The position numbers and the translations under genes were made by a program. The notes beneath the pieces are model-generated. The model was given only the letters and a program-made list of their open reading frames with translations. It ran no database searches and was not told where the DNA came from. DNA of 62,530 nucleotides from Candidatus Poribacteria bacterium. Lineage in GTDB: Bacteria > Poribacteria > WGA-4E > PCPOR2b. The stretch lies in assembly GCA_022822785.1 (NCBI GenBank), contig JAJEAL010000021.1, positions 1 to 62,530 of the forward strand, read 5' to 3'. Positions 50,860-60,055 of the stretch are shown here, piece after piece (the stretch's first letter is position 1; every line of letters starts with the position of its first letter).

Positions 50860-52497
50860 GTGGTTCAAGAGATCATGGTTCCTATGCGCGACGGTGTCAG
50901 GCTTCGGACGAAAATCGCACAGTCTAGCCCCGGTCGCTTGCCCGTTATCTTAATACGCGGATACGACACCGATTCCTGGATCGATGTCGATCGGTTTGTG
51001 CGTGCGGGGTATATCTGTGTGAGTCAAGCGACCCGCGGACACATCGGGTCTGAAGGCGCACACGGGATGGATAACCGGTTTTTTGACGATGCCCAAGACG
51101 GCTACGACGCACTGACTTGGATTAGTGAGCAGCCGTGGTGCGACGGAAACATCGCCATGTACGGCAGCTCCTACTACGGCGCTACGCAGTGGCTGGTCGC
51201 ACCCAACGGGCATCCCAACCTCAAGGCGATTGTTCCGCAGAACATTAACCCCGATCCATGGCAGCGCATGTACCGTGATCACGGCGCAGTCCAGCTCGCC
51301 CATACCGCCCGGCGCATCTACGATTACAGCGCGGAGAACAACGAAAAAGTGGCACGTTTCGGGTGGTGGACCTGGTATCGACACCTACCGCTTATCACCC
51401 TCGACACCGTCGCCGGCACCCCGCCCAACAAACTCTACAACGACTACCTTACCCATTCCACCTACGACGATTTCTGGAAGGCAATCGGCATACGGGATAA
51501 ACTCCACAATATTCGGATTCCCGTATATCTGATGGGTGGATGGTATGACAACTATCCCGGTGCGACCCTCGACTATTTCGAGAAGCTGACAAAACTCGGC
51601 GCAACGGAGGAGATTCGCGTTGCGATCAGTCCGACAACACACACCCGACACATGGTAGTCGGCGATCGGGACTTCGGCGAAAACGCGAGGAAAGACGAAA
51701 TCGGCTTGACGATTCGATGGCTGGATGCGATTCTCAAGGATAAAGATAACGGTATCCGAGATGAGCCGAAGGTCAAAATCTTCGTCATGGGGATAAACCG
51801 GTGGCGCGAGGAACAGGAGTGGCCCCCGGCGCGGACCCGATTCACCCGGTACTATTTCCGCGGTAGCGGAACGGGAGAGGGAGCGCTGAGTCCAGATGCG
51901 CCCGAAGGCAGACCGTCAACCGGCTACGTCTACGACCCGGAGGTCCCTGTGCCGACGCTCGGAGGAAACCACTCTGCCCCGCACATACCCGGCATCATCC
52001 GAGCGGGTCCCGTCGATCAGCGACCGAACGAAGCACGGAAAGATGTCCTTGTCTTTACGAGTGACCCGTTGACGGAGGATCTGGAGGTAACCGGTCCAAT
52101 TGTCGTAAAACTTTACGCCGCATCCACAGCACGGGATACGGACTTCGTCGCTCGGTTGATAGATGTCTATCCCGACGGTCGAGGCTATAATCTCACCGAG
52201 GGTATCATTCGCGCCCGGTTCCGTGAGTCGATTTGGGAACCGCCGCGTCTTTTGACGCCGGGAAAAGTTGAAGAATACACCATCGATCTGATGGCGACTG
52301 CCAATGTCTTTAAGAAAGGGCACCGCATCCGCGTCCATATTACGAGCAGCAACTTTCCGATGTGGGATCGAAATCCCAACACGGGACACGAACAGGGGTT
52401 GTCTACAGAAATCCTCACCGCCGAACAGACTATTTACCACAGTCGGAAGTATCCCTCTCACATCGTGCTGCCAATTATCTCACCGGGTATGGGATAG
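50860..52497 (+). CDS. CocE/NonD-family serine hydrolase (X-Pro dipeptidyl-peptidase S15-like)
   Basis: Alpha/beta hydrolase with nucleophile Ser in AMYGSSYYGATQW, Asp in MGGWYDNYPG and His in PTTHTRHMVVG, followed by the C-terminal jelly-roll domain (DVLVFTSDPLTEDLEVTGPI, RIRVHITSSNFPMWDRNPNT) typical of the CocE group. The start is a GTG, with GGGGAGG about 9 bases upstream. The length of 545 aa is normal. It should cleave an ester or amide of a small molecule. It ends the operon that begins at 47982. Confidence 0.9.
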   Translation: MVQEIMVPMRDGVRLRTKIAQSSPGRLPVILIRGYDTDSWIDVDRFVRAGYICVSQATRGHIGSEGAHGMDNRFFDDAQDGYDALTWISEQPWCDGNIAMYGSSYYGATQWLVAPNGHPNLKAIVPQNINPDPWQRMYRDHGAVQLAHTARRIYDYSAENNEKVARFGWWTWYRHLPLITLDTVAGTPPNKLYNDYLTHSTYDDFWKAIGIRDKLHNIRIPVYLMGGWYDNYPGATLDYFEKLTKLGATEEIRVAISPTTHTRHMVVGDRDFGENARKDEIGLTIRWLDAILKDKDNGIRDEPKVKIFVMGINRWREEQEWPPARTRFTRYYFRGSGTGEGALSPDAPEGRPSTGYVYDPEVPVPTLGGNHSAPHIPGIIRAGPVDQRPNEARKDVLVFTSDPLTEDLEVTGPIVVKLYAASTARDTDFVARLIDVYPDGRGYNLTEGIIRARFRESIWEPPRLLTPGKVEEYTIDLMATANVFKKGHRIRVHITSSNFPMWDRNPNTGHEQGLSTEILTAEQTIYHSRKYPSHIVLPIISPGMG

Positions 52498-52563
52498 TCC
52501 GAGCCGCTCTAAGGGAAAACGTAGCACCATGCAGTTCGCTGTAGGACTTACAGGAGAATGGAA

Positions 52564-52847
52564 ACTATAGTAGATCTTAGAATTACTGAGACACTCCAAA
52601 CCGCACCGCATTACCCTCAGGTCCGGTAGGTGCGGTTCTAACCCTGGTCTCGATTCATCGGACCGCACCACATAGTCGCGTAGGTTGAAACGGCGCAGTT
52701 AGAAACAGCGCCTACCAAATGGGAGCCCGGACTGTCCCCATGCCCGGTAGGTGCGGTTTGAAGCCGCACCGCATCGGCGCAGTTGGAAACAGCGCCTACC
52801 ATACACGGGGAGCGGAAGCGTCTATCTGTTTTTAGGGTTTACCATAA
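52564..52847. repeat. MITE-A copy, long form
   Basis: Left end ACTATAGTAGATCTTAGAAT at 52564, right end TTTTTAGGGTTTACCATAAT near 52829-52848. The interior has two GGTAGGTGCGGTT/ACCGCACC inverted modules and two GCGCCTACC cores. It occupies most of the 392-base gap before the oxidoreductase gene; nothing else was recognised there. Confidence 0.8.
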
Positions 52848-52889
52848 TAACTCCAATTCATGTAACCCAAGCAAAGGAGATTTCACCGG

Positions 52890-53936
52890 ATGAATTCATC
52901 TACACCTATTCGCGCTGCCGTTGTTGGTCTAGGTCGCGCTGGCTGGAATATCCATGTCCGCACAATGCAGGGGCGCGAGGATTTTGATGTAATCGCTGTC
53001 GCCGACCCTGACCCTGACCGCCAACAACAGGCAAAGGCAGAAGCATCTGCTCAACCGTTCGATGACTTAGATTCTCTACTGTCAGGTTGCGATGCTGAAC
53101 TCATTGTCGTTGCGACCGCATCAGCAGACCACGCGAACCATTCGATCGCTGCACTCGAAGCCGGGCGGCACGTCCTAACTGAAAAGCCGATGGCGACCGC
53201 CCTAGAAGACGCAGACCGTATGCTCGCCGCCGCCGAGAAGGGGGGCAAGATTTTGACCGTCCACCAGAGTCGTCGCTGGGGCGAAGACTTTCTCTTTATC
53301 CAACAGATGTTGAAAGACGATCGTTTAGGGCACGTCTTCTTCATCCGCTCAGGGGGTTACGGTTATCGTCGCCGGAATGACTGGCAGACGTTGCGAAAAT
53401 ATGGTGGCGGACTGCTCAACAATAACGGCGTACACGCCGTCGATCAGTGTGTCATCCTTATGGAATCGCCTATCGTGGATGTCTTCGGGGACCTGCAACA
53501 AATCCTGCAACCGGGGGATACAGAAGACCATCTCAAAGTGGTCATGCGCGGTGAAAATGGTCGGGTAATCGATTTAGAGCTCACAAGCGCCTGTGCAGCC
53601 GCCCTGCCTTCGTGGACGCTCATGGGCACGCGCGGTACACTGACTATTGCAGGTGGGGGCCCGGCAGTGCTGCAGTACGTGAAGGCCGATCTAGCACCGC
53701 TCGAATCAGTTGACAGGCCCCTGGCAACTGGTCGCAGCTATGGCGTTGAGGGCGGCGATGAGATCGAATTCGAGACAGTGGAACTTGAACCCAAAGCACC
53801 GTCGGGCTCATCGTTCTATGACCAGCTGTACAACGCGATTCGCAACGGTGGACCGCCGCCGGTCGATCCGGCGACTTCACGTGAAACCATCCGTGTAATG
53901 TCCGAAGCGCGAAAGGGAACCCAGTTTACAGACTGA
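52890..53936 (+). CDS. Gfo/Idh/MocA-family oxidoreductase
   Basis: A Rossmann-fold NAD(P)-dependent dehydrogenase: AAVVGLGRAGWNIHVRTMQG (dinucleotide loop), VIAVADPDPDR, HVLTEKPMATALEDAD with the catalytic Lys, and NNGVHAVDQCVILME with the catalytic His. The length of 348 aa is normal. It likely oxidises a sugar, inositol or sugar acid. AAGGAG lies 11 bases upstream of the ATG. The next gene, a TIM-barrel-like protein, begins 63 bases after its stop on the same strand, so the two may act together. Confidence 0.92.
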   Translation: MNSSTPIRAAVVGLGRAGWNIHVRTMQGREDFDVIAVADPDPDRQQQAKAEASAQPFDDLDSLLSGCDAELIVVATASADHANHSIAALEAGRHVLTEKPMATALEDADRMLAAAEKGGKILTVHQSRRWGEDFLFIQQMLKDDRLGHVFFIRSGGYGYRRRNDWQTLRKYGGGLLNNNGVHAVDQCVILMESPIVDVFGDLQQILQPGDTEDHLKVVMRGENGRVIDLELTSACAAALPSWTLMGTRGTLTIAGGGPAVLQYVKADLAPLESVDRPLATGRSYGVEGGDEIEFETVELEPKAPSGSSFYDQLYNAIRNGGPPPVDPATSRETIRVMSEARKGTQFTD

Positions 53937-53999
53937 CCGCGAATCGATCCGACCTCCGCTGACGCTCGATTGATATCATAGACCCGAAAGGAAATTACC

Positions 54000-55583
54000 A
54001 TGCCACAACCACGCATCATGTTCTATCACGATGGACGCCATCCGCTCATCTATATGTACGAACCACCGATGCAGAAGGAGGAGTATGAGGCAGCGGTCAA
54101 CGAGCTGGTCGGTACTCCCGTAGATGCGCTGATGTTCTGTTTAGGGGATGGACGCACTGTCTTGCACGATACGAAGGTGGGTGAGCTGTGGGGACATAAC
54201 GTTGAAAACTGGCCCCACATCATCTTCCGCCGCGCGCATCAAAATGCCACACACCTAATCGAGTCGGGCAACGATCCGTTACGGGTGGTCTGTGACCGCG
54301 CCCATGCGAAGGGGATGCTCATCTATCCGACGCTTCTGGTGCAGCAAGGACGAGGGCCTCGTGACCAAGATGTGCGCTGCTCTGACTTCCGTTTCGACAA
54401 CCCACACTTGGAGATTGGTGCGCGCGGCGATCTGGATGCTGAATTTCCCGGACTCACCTGCCTTGATTTCAAACACGAAGAGGTGCGTGAAGAACGGTTT
54501 GCGCTCATTGAAGAGACCGTGACCCACTATCCTATCGATGGTTTTGAGTTGCAACTCAACTACACACCGTATTACTTTCATCCGGACGAGGTCGAAGCCG
54601 GGCGCGAGATTATGACCGCGTGGGTTCGGCGCGTCTATGAAGCTGTCAAGGGGAGCGGCGCAAACCGCGAATTAGCGATCCGCATCCCCGCGAGTCTCGA
54701 AGGGTGCTTACAGGTAGGTATGGACGTGTGTGATTGGATACAGCAGGGGATAGTGGATGTCGTGATCGGACAGACGTTTTCGGGCCCGGAGTTAGTGGAC
54801 TCAACAGTTGATTTCCGTCCCCTAGTCGAAGCAGCCGAAGGGTCGAGTTGTCGGGTCCATGCAGCGATTCAGAGCCATGTAGACTCTGATCGTTTGGGCG
54901 AAGCCACCATTGAGATGGTTCGTGCCACCGCCTGTAACTATTGGGCGCAGGGGGTGGATGGACTCTACCTCGCACACTGGTTCGGCAATTGGCCCTATAA
55001 GGCGGATTTCTATGAAAAGCTGCGGGAGTTGCCGCATCCGGAGGTAATGGCGCCTAAGGATAAGCATTACTACGTTCCCACGGAAACGGGTCGCTATCCA
55101 AAGCCGCCCACGGAACCCGGCATCGCCATGTCACTGCCGGCTGGGCTGGCAGTCGATCGCCCCACTGAGGTGAAATTTAAGATTAGCGACGACCTACCAC
55201 GCTGGAATCAGGTTGGGCGGATCCACGAGGTTCTCCTCCGCCTACGGATTATGAACACAACAGAACTCGATAGCCTCCGCTTTCGACTGAATGGAGTAGA
55301 CCTACCGGATGAACTGCTACGCAAAATCAATGAGATGTACCGGATGAGTGCGCCACGCTACCGCACCGGATCGGGCTACTGGTTCATTTACCGACTGGAC
55401 GAGGCGCATTGGCCCGAATGCGGCGATAACACGCTCGAAGTTACGCTGTTGGAACGTGATGCGGACGTAATCCCAGAATGCTATATCCGCGATGTTGAGT
55501 TAGAAGTCAAGTACTTGATGGGTAAGCATTTTCATCGGGGACGGGATGCGGATTTGGGTCCATACGAATACTCTGGAATCTAA
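54000..55583 (+). CDS. TIM-barrel glycosidase-like protein, paralog 1
   Basis: A 527-aa soluble protein with no signal peptide. The first ~340 residues look like a (beta/alpha)8 barrel of the family 10-like glycoside hydrolase (GHL) kind: VDALMFCLGDGR, CDRAHAKGMLIYPTLL, YPIDGFELQLNY, LAIRIPASLEGCLQVGMDVC and VDGLYLAHWFGNWPYK. The C-terminal ~180 residues form a probable beta-sandwich (VLLRLRIMNTTELDSLRFRL). The protein encoded at 57282 shares order and key segments (IRIP-SLEGC versus ARIPENLEGC). Catalytic acids are not assigned; substrate unknown. Confidence 0.7.
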   Translation: MPQPRIMFYHDGRHPLIYMYEPPMQKEEYEAAVNELVGTPVDALMFCLGDGRTVLHDTKVGELWGHNVENWPHIIFRRAHQNATHLIESGNDPLRVVCDRAHAKGMLIYPTLLVQQGRGPRDQDVRCSDFRFDNPHLEIGARGDLDAEFPGLTCLDFKHEEVREERFALIEETVTHYPIDGFELQLNYTPYYFHPDEVEAGREIMTAWVRRVYEAVKGSGANRELAIRIPASLEGCLQVGMDVCDWIQQGIVDVVIGQTFSGPELVDSTVDFRPLVEAAEGSSCRVHAAIQSHVDSDRLGEATIEMVRATACNYWAQGVDGLYLAHWFGNWPYKADFYEKLRELPHPEVMAPKDKHYYVPTETGRYPKPPTEPGIAMSLPAGLAVDRPTEVKFKISDDLPRWNQVGRIHEVLLRLRIMNTTELDSLRFRLNGVDLPDELLRKINEMYRMSAPRYRTGSGYWFIYRLDEAHWPECGDNTLEVTLLERDADVIPECYIRDVELEVKYLMGKHFHRGRDADLGPYEYSGI

Positions 55584-55588
55584 TTTTC

Positions 55589-55782
55589 GCTCATGTTAAG
55601 AAATCATGCAATAGAAACCGAGTTTTTTCTTGAAAACTTGGTTTCTCTTCGTGCTTTACACTTTCTTTTTGTGTGAATTCCGTAGGTCAGGAACCAATGA
55701 ACTAATGAACAAACTGTTTTCACGTTTCACACATCACGTTTCACGTATTTTGGATTTTGCACTTTCTGTTTACATGAGCCTA
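55589..55782. mobile_element. MITE-B: non-autonomous IS1595-like element
   Basis: GCTCATGTTAAGAAATCATG (55589) and its inverse GCACTTTCTGTTTACATG-AGCC (55761-55782) closely match the ends of the IS1595-like element at 13458-14445. The 194 bp between contain the AACCGAGTTTT hairpin (55614-55645) and no gene, so this is probably a deletion derivative mobilised by that transposase family. It fills the gap between paralog 1 and the propeller gene. Confidence 0.72.
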
Positions 55783-55827
55783 AATTTTTAGATACACAAG
55801 CATCCGTTTGTAATAAGGAGACATCAC

Positions 55828-57261
55828 ATGCCTCAATCTAACCCCTTAGCCGTGGGCACAGCAAAACAACTTCTCTTCGACGACGCTCTTGTTGAAGCTA
55901 AAGAGGGATTTGTCACCACTATGAACCCCGCCGCGCGGAGCAATACGCCCGCGCTGACGCCTGAAAAGCCGTGGGAGTCACACGGGTGTAGTAATCCCAC
56001 GGTGATGCTGGACGAAGGCATCTATAAAATGTGGTATTCCGCCACCGGGGAGGATGGAATCCCGCGAGACTGCTACGCCACCTCTACGGATGGAATTCAC
56101 TGGGAACGTCCCAATCTTGGGCTCATTGACTATCAAGGTTCGCGGGAAAACAATATCATCTCTCTCGACCTCAATCACGGAAGCATCTTCAAAGACCCCT
56201 CTGCTGAACCTGAACGGCGTTATAAGTGTATTCTTGGCGCAGGTAAATACGACTACGTATCGGTATATGGCGGTGGGGCACGGTTCCGGTACGACGAAAA
56301 TCCACCGGAAACATGGCATTACGGCGGTGTCGGTGGTTTGTATTCGCCTGACGGCATTCATTGGACACCCTGCGAAAAACGGATTATGCCGTGGTACACG
56401 GATACACGGAATGTGGCGTTTTGGGATGACCGCATTCAGAAGTACGTGGCGTATGTCCGTTGGAACGAGTACCTGCGGGTGGAGGATGGGGCACAGCGAG
56501 GGTCTTTTGACTACCGTGCCATCGCCCGATCAGAAAGCGCAGACTTCGAGAATTTTCCCGCCCCAGAAAAGATTCTAGAGCCTGATTTCGACGATCCCGA
56601 AGATGCGGATATGTGGGGCGGCGGTCTTTACGACACAGCGGCCCTGAAATATCCCTTTGCCGACGACGCATACTTTATCTTCACCGCCGCTTATTACCAC
56701 ACGACTGATGCGCTAGACATACAGCTTGCTGCCAGCCGTGACGGGATACATTTCACGCGGTGGCGTGAACCTTTTGTGCGACTTGGTCCCGACGGTGCTT
56801 TCGACTCGCTGATGCTCTATATGGGGGTCGGTGTGTTGCCCTTTGGCGACGAGCTTCGGCTCTACTACACCGGTTATGACCAACCCCACGATAAAGTCAC
56901 CGGCGACGACTACCGCCCAGCCATCGGATGCGCTCGTCTACGTCTCGATGGTTTTGTCTCCCAAGATGCGGGTGGACAAGGAGGTTCGCTCACGACACTG
57001 CCCTTTACCGTTGAAGGGAATCGCTTGGAAGTGAACATGGACGGCAGCGCCAGAGGTTGGCTCAAGGTCGAAATCTTGGACGAGGGGCTGCAGCCAATAG
57101 AAGGTTTCATAGAGACGGAGGCAGACCGTCTCGGCGGCAGCAGTACAGTCCAGACCGTGACATGGGGCGGCAACCAAGATCTCTCAACTCTCCAGGGACA
57201 AACGGTACGCTTGCGGTTCGTGGGGCAGTCGGTGAAGTTGTATGCGTTCCAACTCCGATAA
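55828..57261 (+). CDS. GH32/GH43-like five-bladed propeller protein
   Basis: The N-terminal ~380 residues carry blade-like repeats of glycosidase propellers: SNPTVMLDEGIYKMWYSATG, CYATSTDGIHWERPNLGLI, GGLYSPDGIHWTPCEKRI, QLAASRDGIHFTRWREPFV and LRLYYTGYDQPH. The C-terminal ~100 residues are a probable beta-sandwich ending VRLRFVGQSVKLYAFQL. No signal peptide. Catalytic acids of GH32/43 cannot be assigned confidently, so it may be a glycoside hydrolase, phosphorylase or binding protein. AAGGAG precedes the ATG. Confidence 0.72.
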   Translation: MPQSNPLAVGTAKQLLFDDALVEAKEGFVTTMNPAARSNTPALTPEKPWESHGCSNPTVMLDEGIYKMWYSATGEDGIPRDCYATSTDGIHWERPNLGLIDYQGSRENNIISLDLNHGSIFKDPSAEPERRYKCILGAGKYDYVSVYGGGARFRYDENPPETWHYGGVGGLYSPDGIHWTPCEKRIMPWYTDTRNVAFWDDRIQKYVAYVRWNEYLRVEDGAQRGSFDYRAIARSESADFENFPAPEKILEPDFDDPEDADMWGGGLYDTAALKYPFADDAYFIFTAAYYHTTDALDIQLAASRDGIHFTRWREPFVRLGPDGAFDSLMLYMGVGVLPFGDELRLYYTGYDQPHDKVTGDDYRPAIGCARLRLDGFVSQDAGGQGGSLTTLPFTVEGNRLEVNMDGSARGWLKVEILDEGLQPIEGFIETEADRLGGSSTVQTVTWGGNQDLSTLQGQTVRLRFVGQSVKLYAFQLR

Positions 57262-57281
57262 CAGAAGGGATCTGAATCCGA

Positions 57282-58901
57282 ATGAAGGGACAACTTTCCT
57301 CAGAACACATTGATTCGATAAATAGGCGTCGGCGGGTGATTGTCAATTTTGACGTTATTTCAGCGGACGGTGCACGGTTCGCCACCAAAGAGATTGATCG
57401 GTTGGTTGAGTGGAAGTTTATGTTCGCCGACGAGCCGGGCACACATATCGATAGTATCTGCTGGAGTTGGGGTGAAGGGCATCAGGCACCCTATCCGAGC
57501 GATATCCTACCCCTCTACGATTCGGTAGGCTTCAAAAAGTGGGCGGACGACGGTATCAACATCGTACAGGTGTTCCTTGAGGCATCGAAGCAGCGGGGCA
57601 TAGAAGCGTTCTTCTCCTACCGAATCAACGGCTCGGACAACGACTTAGGTCCCGTTGCAAAGATTCCGATGAAGGAAGCATACCCCGATTGGCTAATCCA
57701 CACATGGAACGCTAACGGTTATTGGAACTTCGCGGTTGAGGGTGTCCACGAATACAAGTTGCGTATTCTCCGCGAGGCGGCGGAGGATTACGACTTCGAC
57801 GGTATCGAATTGGATTTCGCGCGGGTTTGTCCCGTTCTGCCTCCGGGACATGGGTGGGAGTACCGCGATAGGCTCACCGATTTCATACGCGCAACACGAG
57901 CGATGTTGCAGGAGGTAGCGCGGAAACGTGGACGTCCATTCCTGCTTGCGGCACGCATACCCGAAAACTTGGAGGGGTGTCATTTTGATGGTATCGACGC
58001 CGAAACGTGGGCGCGTGAGGAATTGTTGGATATTTTCGTCATGGGGTGCAGATCGTTCGATGTGGACATCCCGGCGTTCCGTAGAATCACAGAGGGGACG
58101 AATATCAAACTCTATCCGTGCATCGACGACCATCACGCCTCAGATGGCTATCAGTGGCCCCCGATTGAAGTCATGCGGGGTGTAGCGGCGAATTGGTATC
58201 ACCAGGGCGCAGACGGGGTCCAGACCTTCAATTTCGCCCACGCAAGCCCGGAGGGGACAGATCGGGTTGTCGGTCAGATGTACCTAGAGAAGGGATGGCA
58301 CACGCACCGTCAGGCGTATCAGGAAATTGGTGATCCGGATGGACTCAGGCATAAGAACAAAACCTTCGTTGTGCAGCGTCGCGGCGGTGGGCACGGCACA
58401 ATCGTCATACCTAATCCGGAGGATTGGAGTACACCCCGATTCATGTACTTCAACACAAATATGTTCGGGCAGCTGCCTGCGCCCATAGATAACAATGGGG
58501 TAGTGGATACGCTCTTAACAATTGCTGTCGCCGATGATGTGGCTGCGGAGGTTGATCGGGTTGATCGCATTACACTCCGGCTGCTGCTGTCCGATCCGGA
58601 GGCGGAAAACCTGCCGGACGACCAACGACTTCAGTCCCTCACTGTAGCAACCATCGGTCATCCCGGCACCCTTCAGAACACGCCAGCGGCTAAAGGAATC
58701 GAAGATAAGATTGAGGTACGAGTCAACAATATCCGCTTAGGGACACCGACAGTCGAAGAAGGGTGGTTGGTGTTTGCTGTTCAACCCAAATTTTTAGCGG
58801 TCGGCGATAATCTCGTCGGGGTGCGAGTAACCGAACGCCCTGTTGATATCCGGGGTCAAATTTTGGTTGAAAAACTTGAGGTGCACCTCGAATATCGCTA
58901 G
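57282..58901 (+). CDS. TIM-barrel glycosidase-like protein, paralog 2
   Basis: A 539-aa protein with the same two-part layout as the protein encoded at 54000. The barrel contains EASKQRGIEAFFSYRINGSD, YDFDGIELDFARVCP (an acidic beta-strand end typical of glycosidase barrels), LAARIPENLEGCHFDGID, IFVMGCRSFDV and NWYHQGADGVQTFNF. A beta-sandwich ends the chain (NIRLGTPTVEEGWLVFAVQP). The gene begins 20 bases after the propeller gene, so both are probably made from one mRNA. No signal peptide is seen. Function inferred only at fold level. Confidence 0.7.
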   Translation: MKGQLSSEHIDSINRRRRVIVNFDVISADGARFATKEIDRLVEWKFMFADEPGTHIDSICWSWGEGHQAPYPSDILPLYDSVGFKKWADDGINIVQVFLEASKQRGIEAFFSYRINGSDNDLGPVAKIPMKEAYPDWLIHTWNANGYWNFAVEGVHEYKLRILREAAEDYDFDGIELDFARVCPVLPPGHGWEYRDRLTDFIRATRAMLQEVARKRGRPFLLAARIPENLEGCHFDGIDAETWAREELLDIFVMGCRSFDVDIPAFRRITEGTNIKLYPCIDDHHASDGYQWPPIEVMRGVAANWYHQGADGVQTFNFAHASPEGTDRVVGQMYLEKGWHTHRQAYQEIGDPDGLRHKNKTFVVQRRGGGHGTIVIPNPEDWSTPRFMYFNTNMFGQLPAPIDNNGVVDTLLTIAVADDVAAEVDRVDRITLRLLLSDPEAENLPDDQRLQSLTVATIGHPGTLQNTPAAKGIEDKIEVRVNNIRLGTPTVEEGWLVFAVQPKFLAVGDNLVGVRVTERPVDIRGQILVEKLEVHLEYR

Positions 58902-58950
58902 CATCCTGATTAACCTAGATAGAACCAGAACCTGAGGGGCTTGATGACAA

Positions 58951-59655
58951 ATGATAATCGAAAACCAACACTACATGATCCGTTCGGGCAACTCAAACAA
59001 TATCTATTGGGAACAAGGCGTTTACCCAGACTGGACTGCCCTCAGCGCATTCCGTCATTTCCCTGATCAACAGATAGGAACAGGCGTTGAACCGCACTAT
59101 CACGATAACGATGAAATGTGGCTGTTCACCGCCGGACACGGCGAGGTATGGTTAAACGACCAACGCTTCGATATTACTCCTAATACGTTAGTCTACACAC
59201 CCATGGGCGTCGTGCATCGGTTTCAGATGTTCACCGGCTACGAGAACAACGCCATCGTGACACAACTTGAGCGGCAGAAACGACCGACACATATCTTGGT
59301 TGAGGAAGCAGGCCCACCCGTCCCGACCGTTCCGGGGTTTATTGTTCCCGGCGAACGCAACACCGGTCCCATTCAGAACCGTGGCTCGCGTTGTCCGCTA
59401 AGTGAATGGCGAGCAGTTACATTCCAGCCGGGTTCCGATTTATCGGAATGCCCGGAACGGCATGAGAGTATTGACGAAACACCTTTGACCTGCAATGAAC
59501 ATTGGCTGGTTGTCGATGGGACAGTCAATCTGACCGTTGACGGGCTGGAGTTTGAGTTGTCGGGCGAAGATTTGGCGATGCTCAAAGCGGGGGCTGTGAG
59601 AAAGATTAGCTCGGTTGAGGGTGCTCGCGTCATTCTGGCTCGTGAAAATTTTTAG
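58951..59655 (+). CDS. Double-cupin protein
   Basis: Two cupin domains in 234 aa. The first has the full metal motif GVEPHYHDNDEMWLFTAGHG with His and Glu ligands, and YTPMGVVHRFQMF. The second (LSEWRAVTFQPG, WLVVDGTVNLTVDGLEFELS) lacks the His pair. The link between them contains PGSDLSECPE, encoded by a 16-base palindrome TTCCGATTTATCGGAA near 59435-59450 that also occurs as an intergenic repeat. It may be a sugar isomerase or a sensor of the pathway encoded upstream (inference). The stop overlaps the convergent next gene by four bases. Confidence 0.8.
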   Translation: MIIENQHYMIRSGNSNNIYWEQGVYPDWTALSAFRHFPDQQIGTGVEPHYHDNDEMWLFTAGHGEVWLNDQRFDITPNTLVYTPMGVVHRFQMFTGYENNAIVTQLERQKRPTHILVEEAGPPVPTVPGFIVPGERNTGPIQNRGSRCPLSEWRAVTFQPGSDLSECPERHESIDETPLTCNEHWLVVDGTVNLTVDGLEFELSGEDLAMLKAGAVRKISSVEGARVILARENF

Positions 59656-60029
59656 GTAATTAGATTAGGAGTTACGCGGTTCAGTTCGTAATTGCACATT
59701 GCATTGCTGGCTAACCCTACTGCCGGTTTTTCCTGCTTATTGTAGACGACGACTACCCCATTTTCGTCTTTATGACTGGCTAATCTCACTGCGAGTTTCC
59801 CCTGTTTATTGGCGACGTTTACGCTATTGCCCCATTCTTCATGGCTGTTTAATACCACTGCCGGTTTTCCCTGCTTATCAACGACAGTGAGACTTGTGCA
59901 TTGAATCTTATCGAACACGCAGTTGTGTTGTGCGGTAACTGGTGGGGATATTAGCGGACTGAGCCACATCCCGATTAGCATTATTGCTGCGCCTAAAGTG
60001 GTATATCCTAACTTCTGCTTGTAGTTCAT
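59652..60029 (-). CDS. Exported small protein with DKQGKPAV repeats
   Basis: A signal peptide or anchor (LGYTTLGAAIMLIGMWLSPL) precedes three imperfect repeats of about 22-24 residues: LTVVDKQGKPAVVLNS, VNVANKQGKLAVRLAS and VVVYNKQEKPAVGLAS. Each has a strand-turn-strand look, suggesting a short beta-solenoid. A 16-residue tail follows. The function is unknown. GGAAGG lies before the ATG. Confidence 0.65.
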   Translation of the reverse strand: MNYKQKLGYTTLGAAIMLIGMWLSPLISPPVTAQHNCVFDKIQCTSLTVVDKQGKPAVVLNSHEEWGNSVNVANKQGKLAVRLASHKDENGVVVVYNKQEKPAVGLASNAMCNYELNRVTPNLIT

Positions 60030-60055
60030 GTTGTCCTTCCATTGTATAGACGGGT

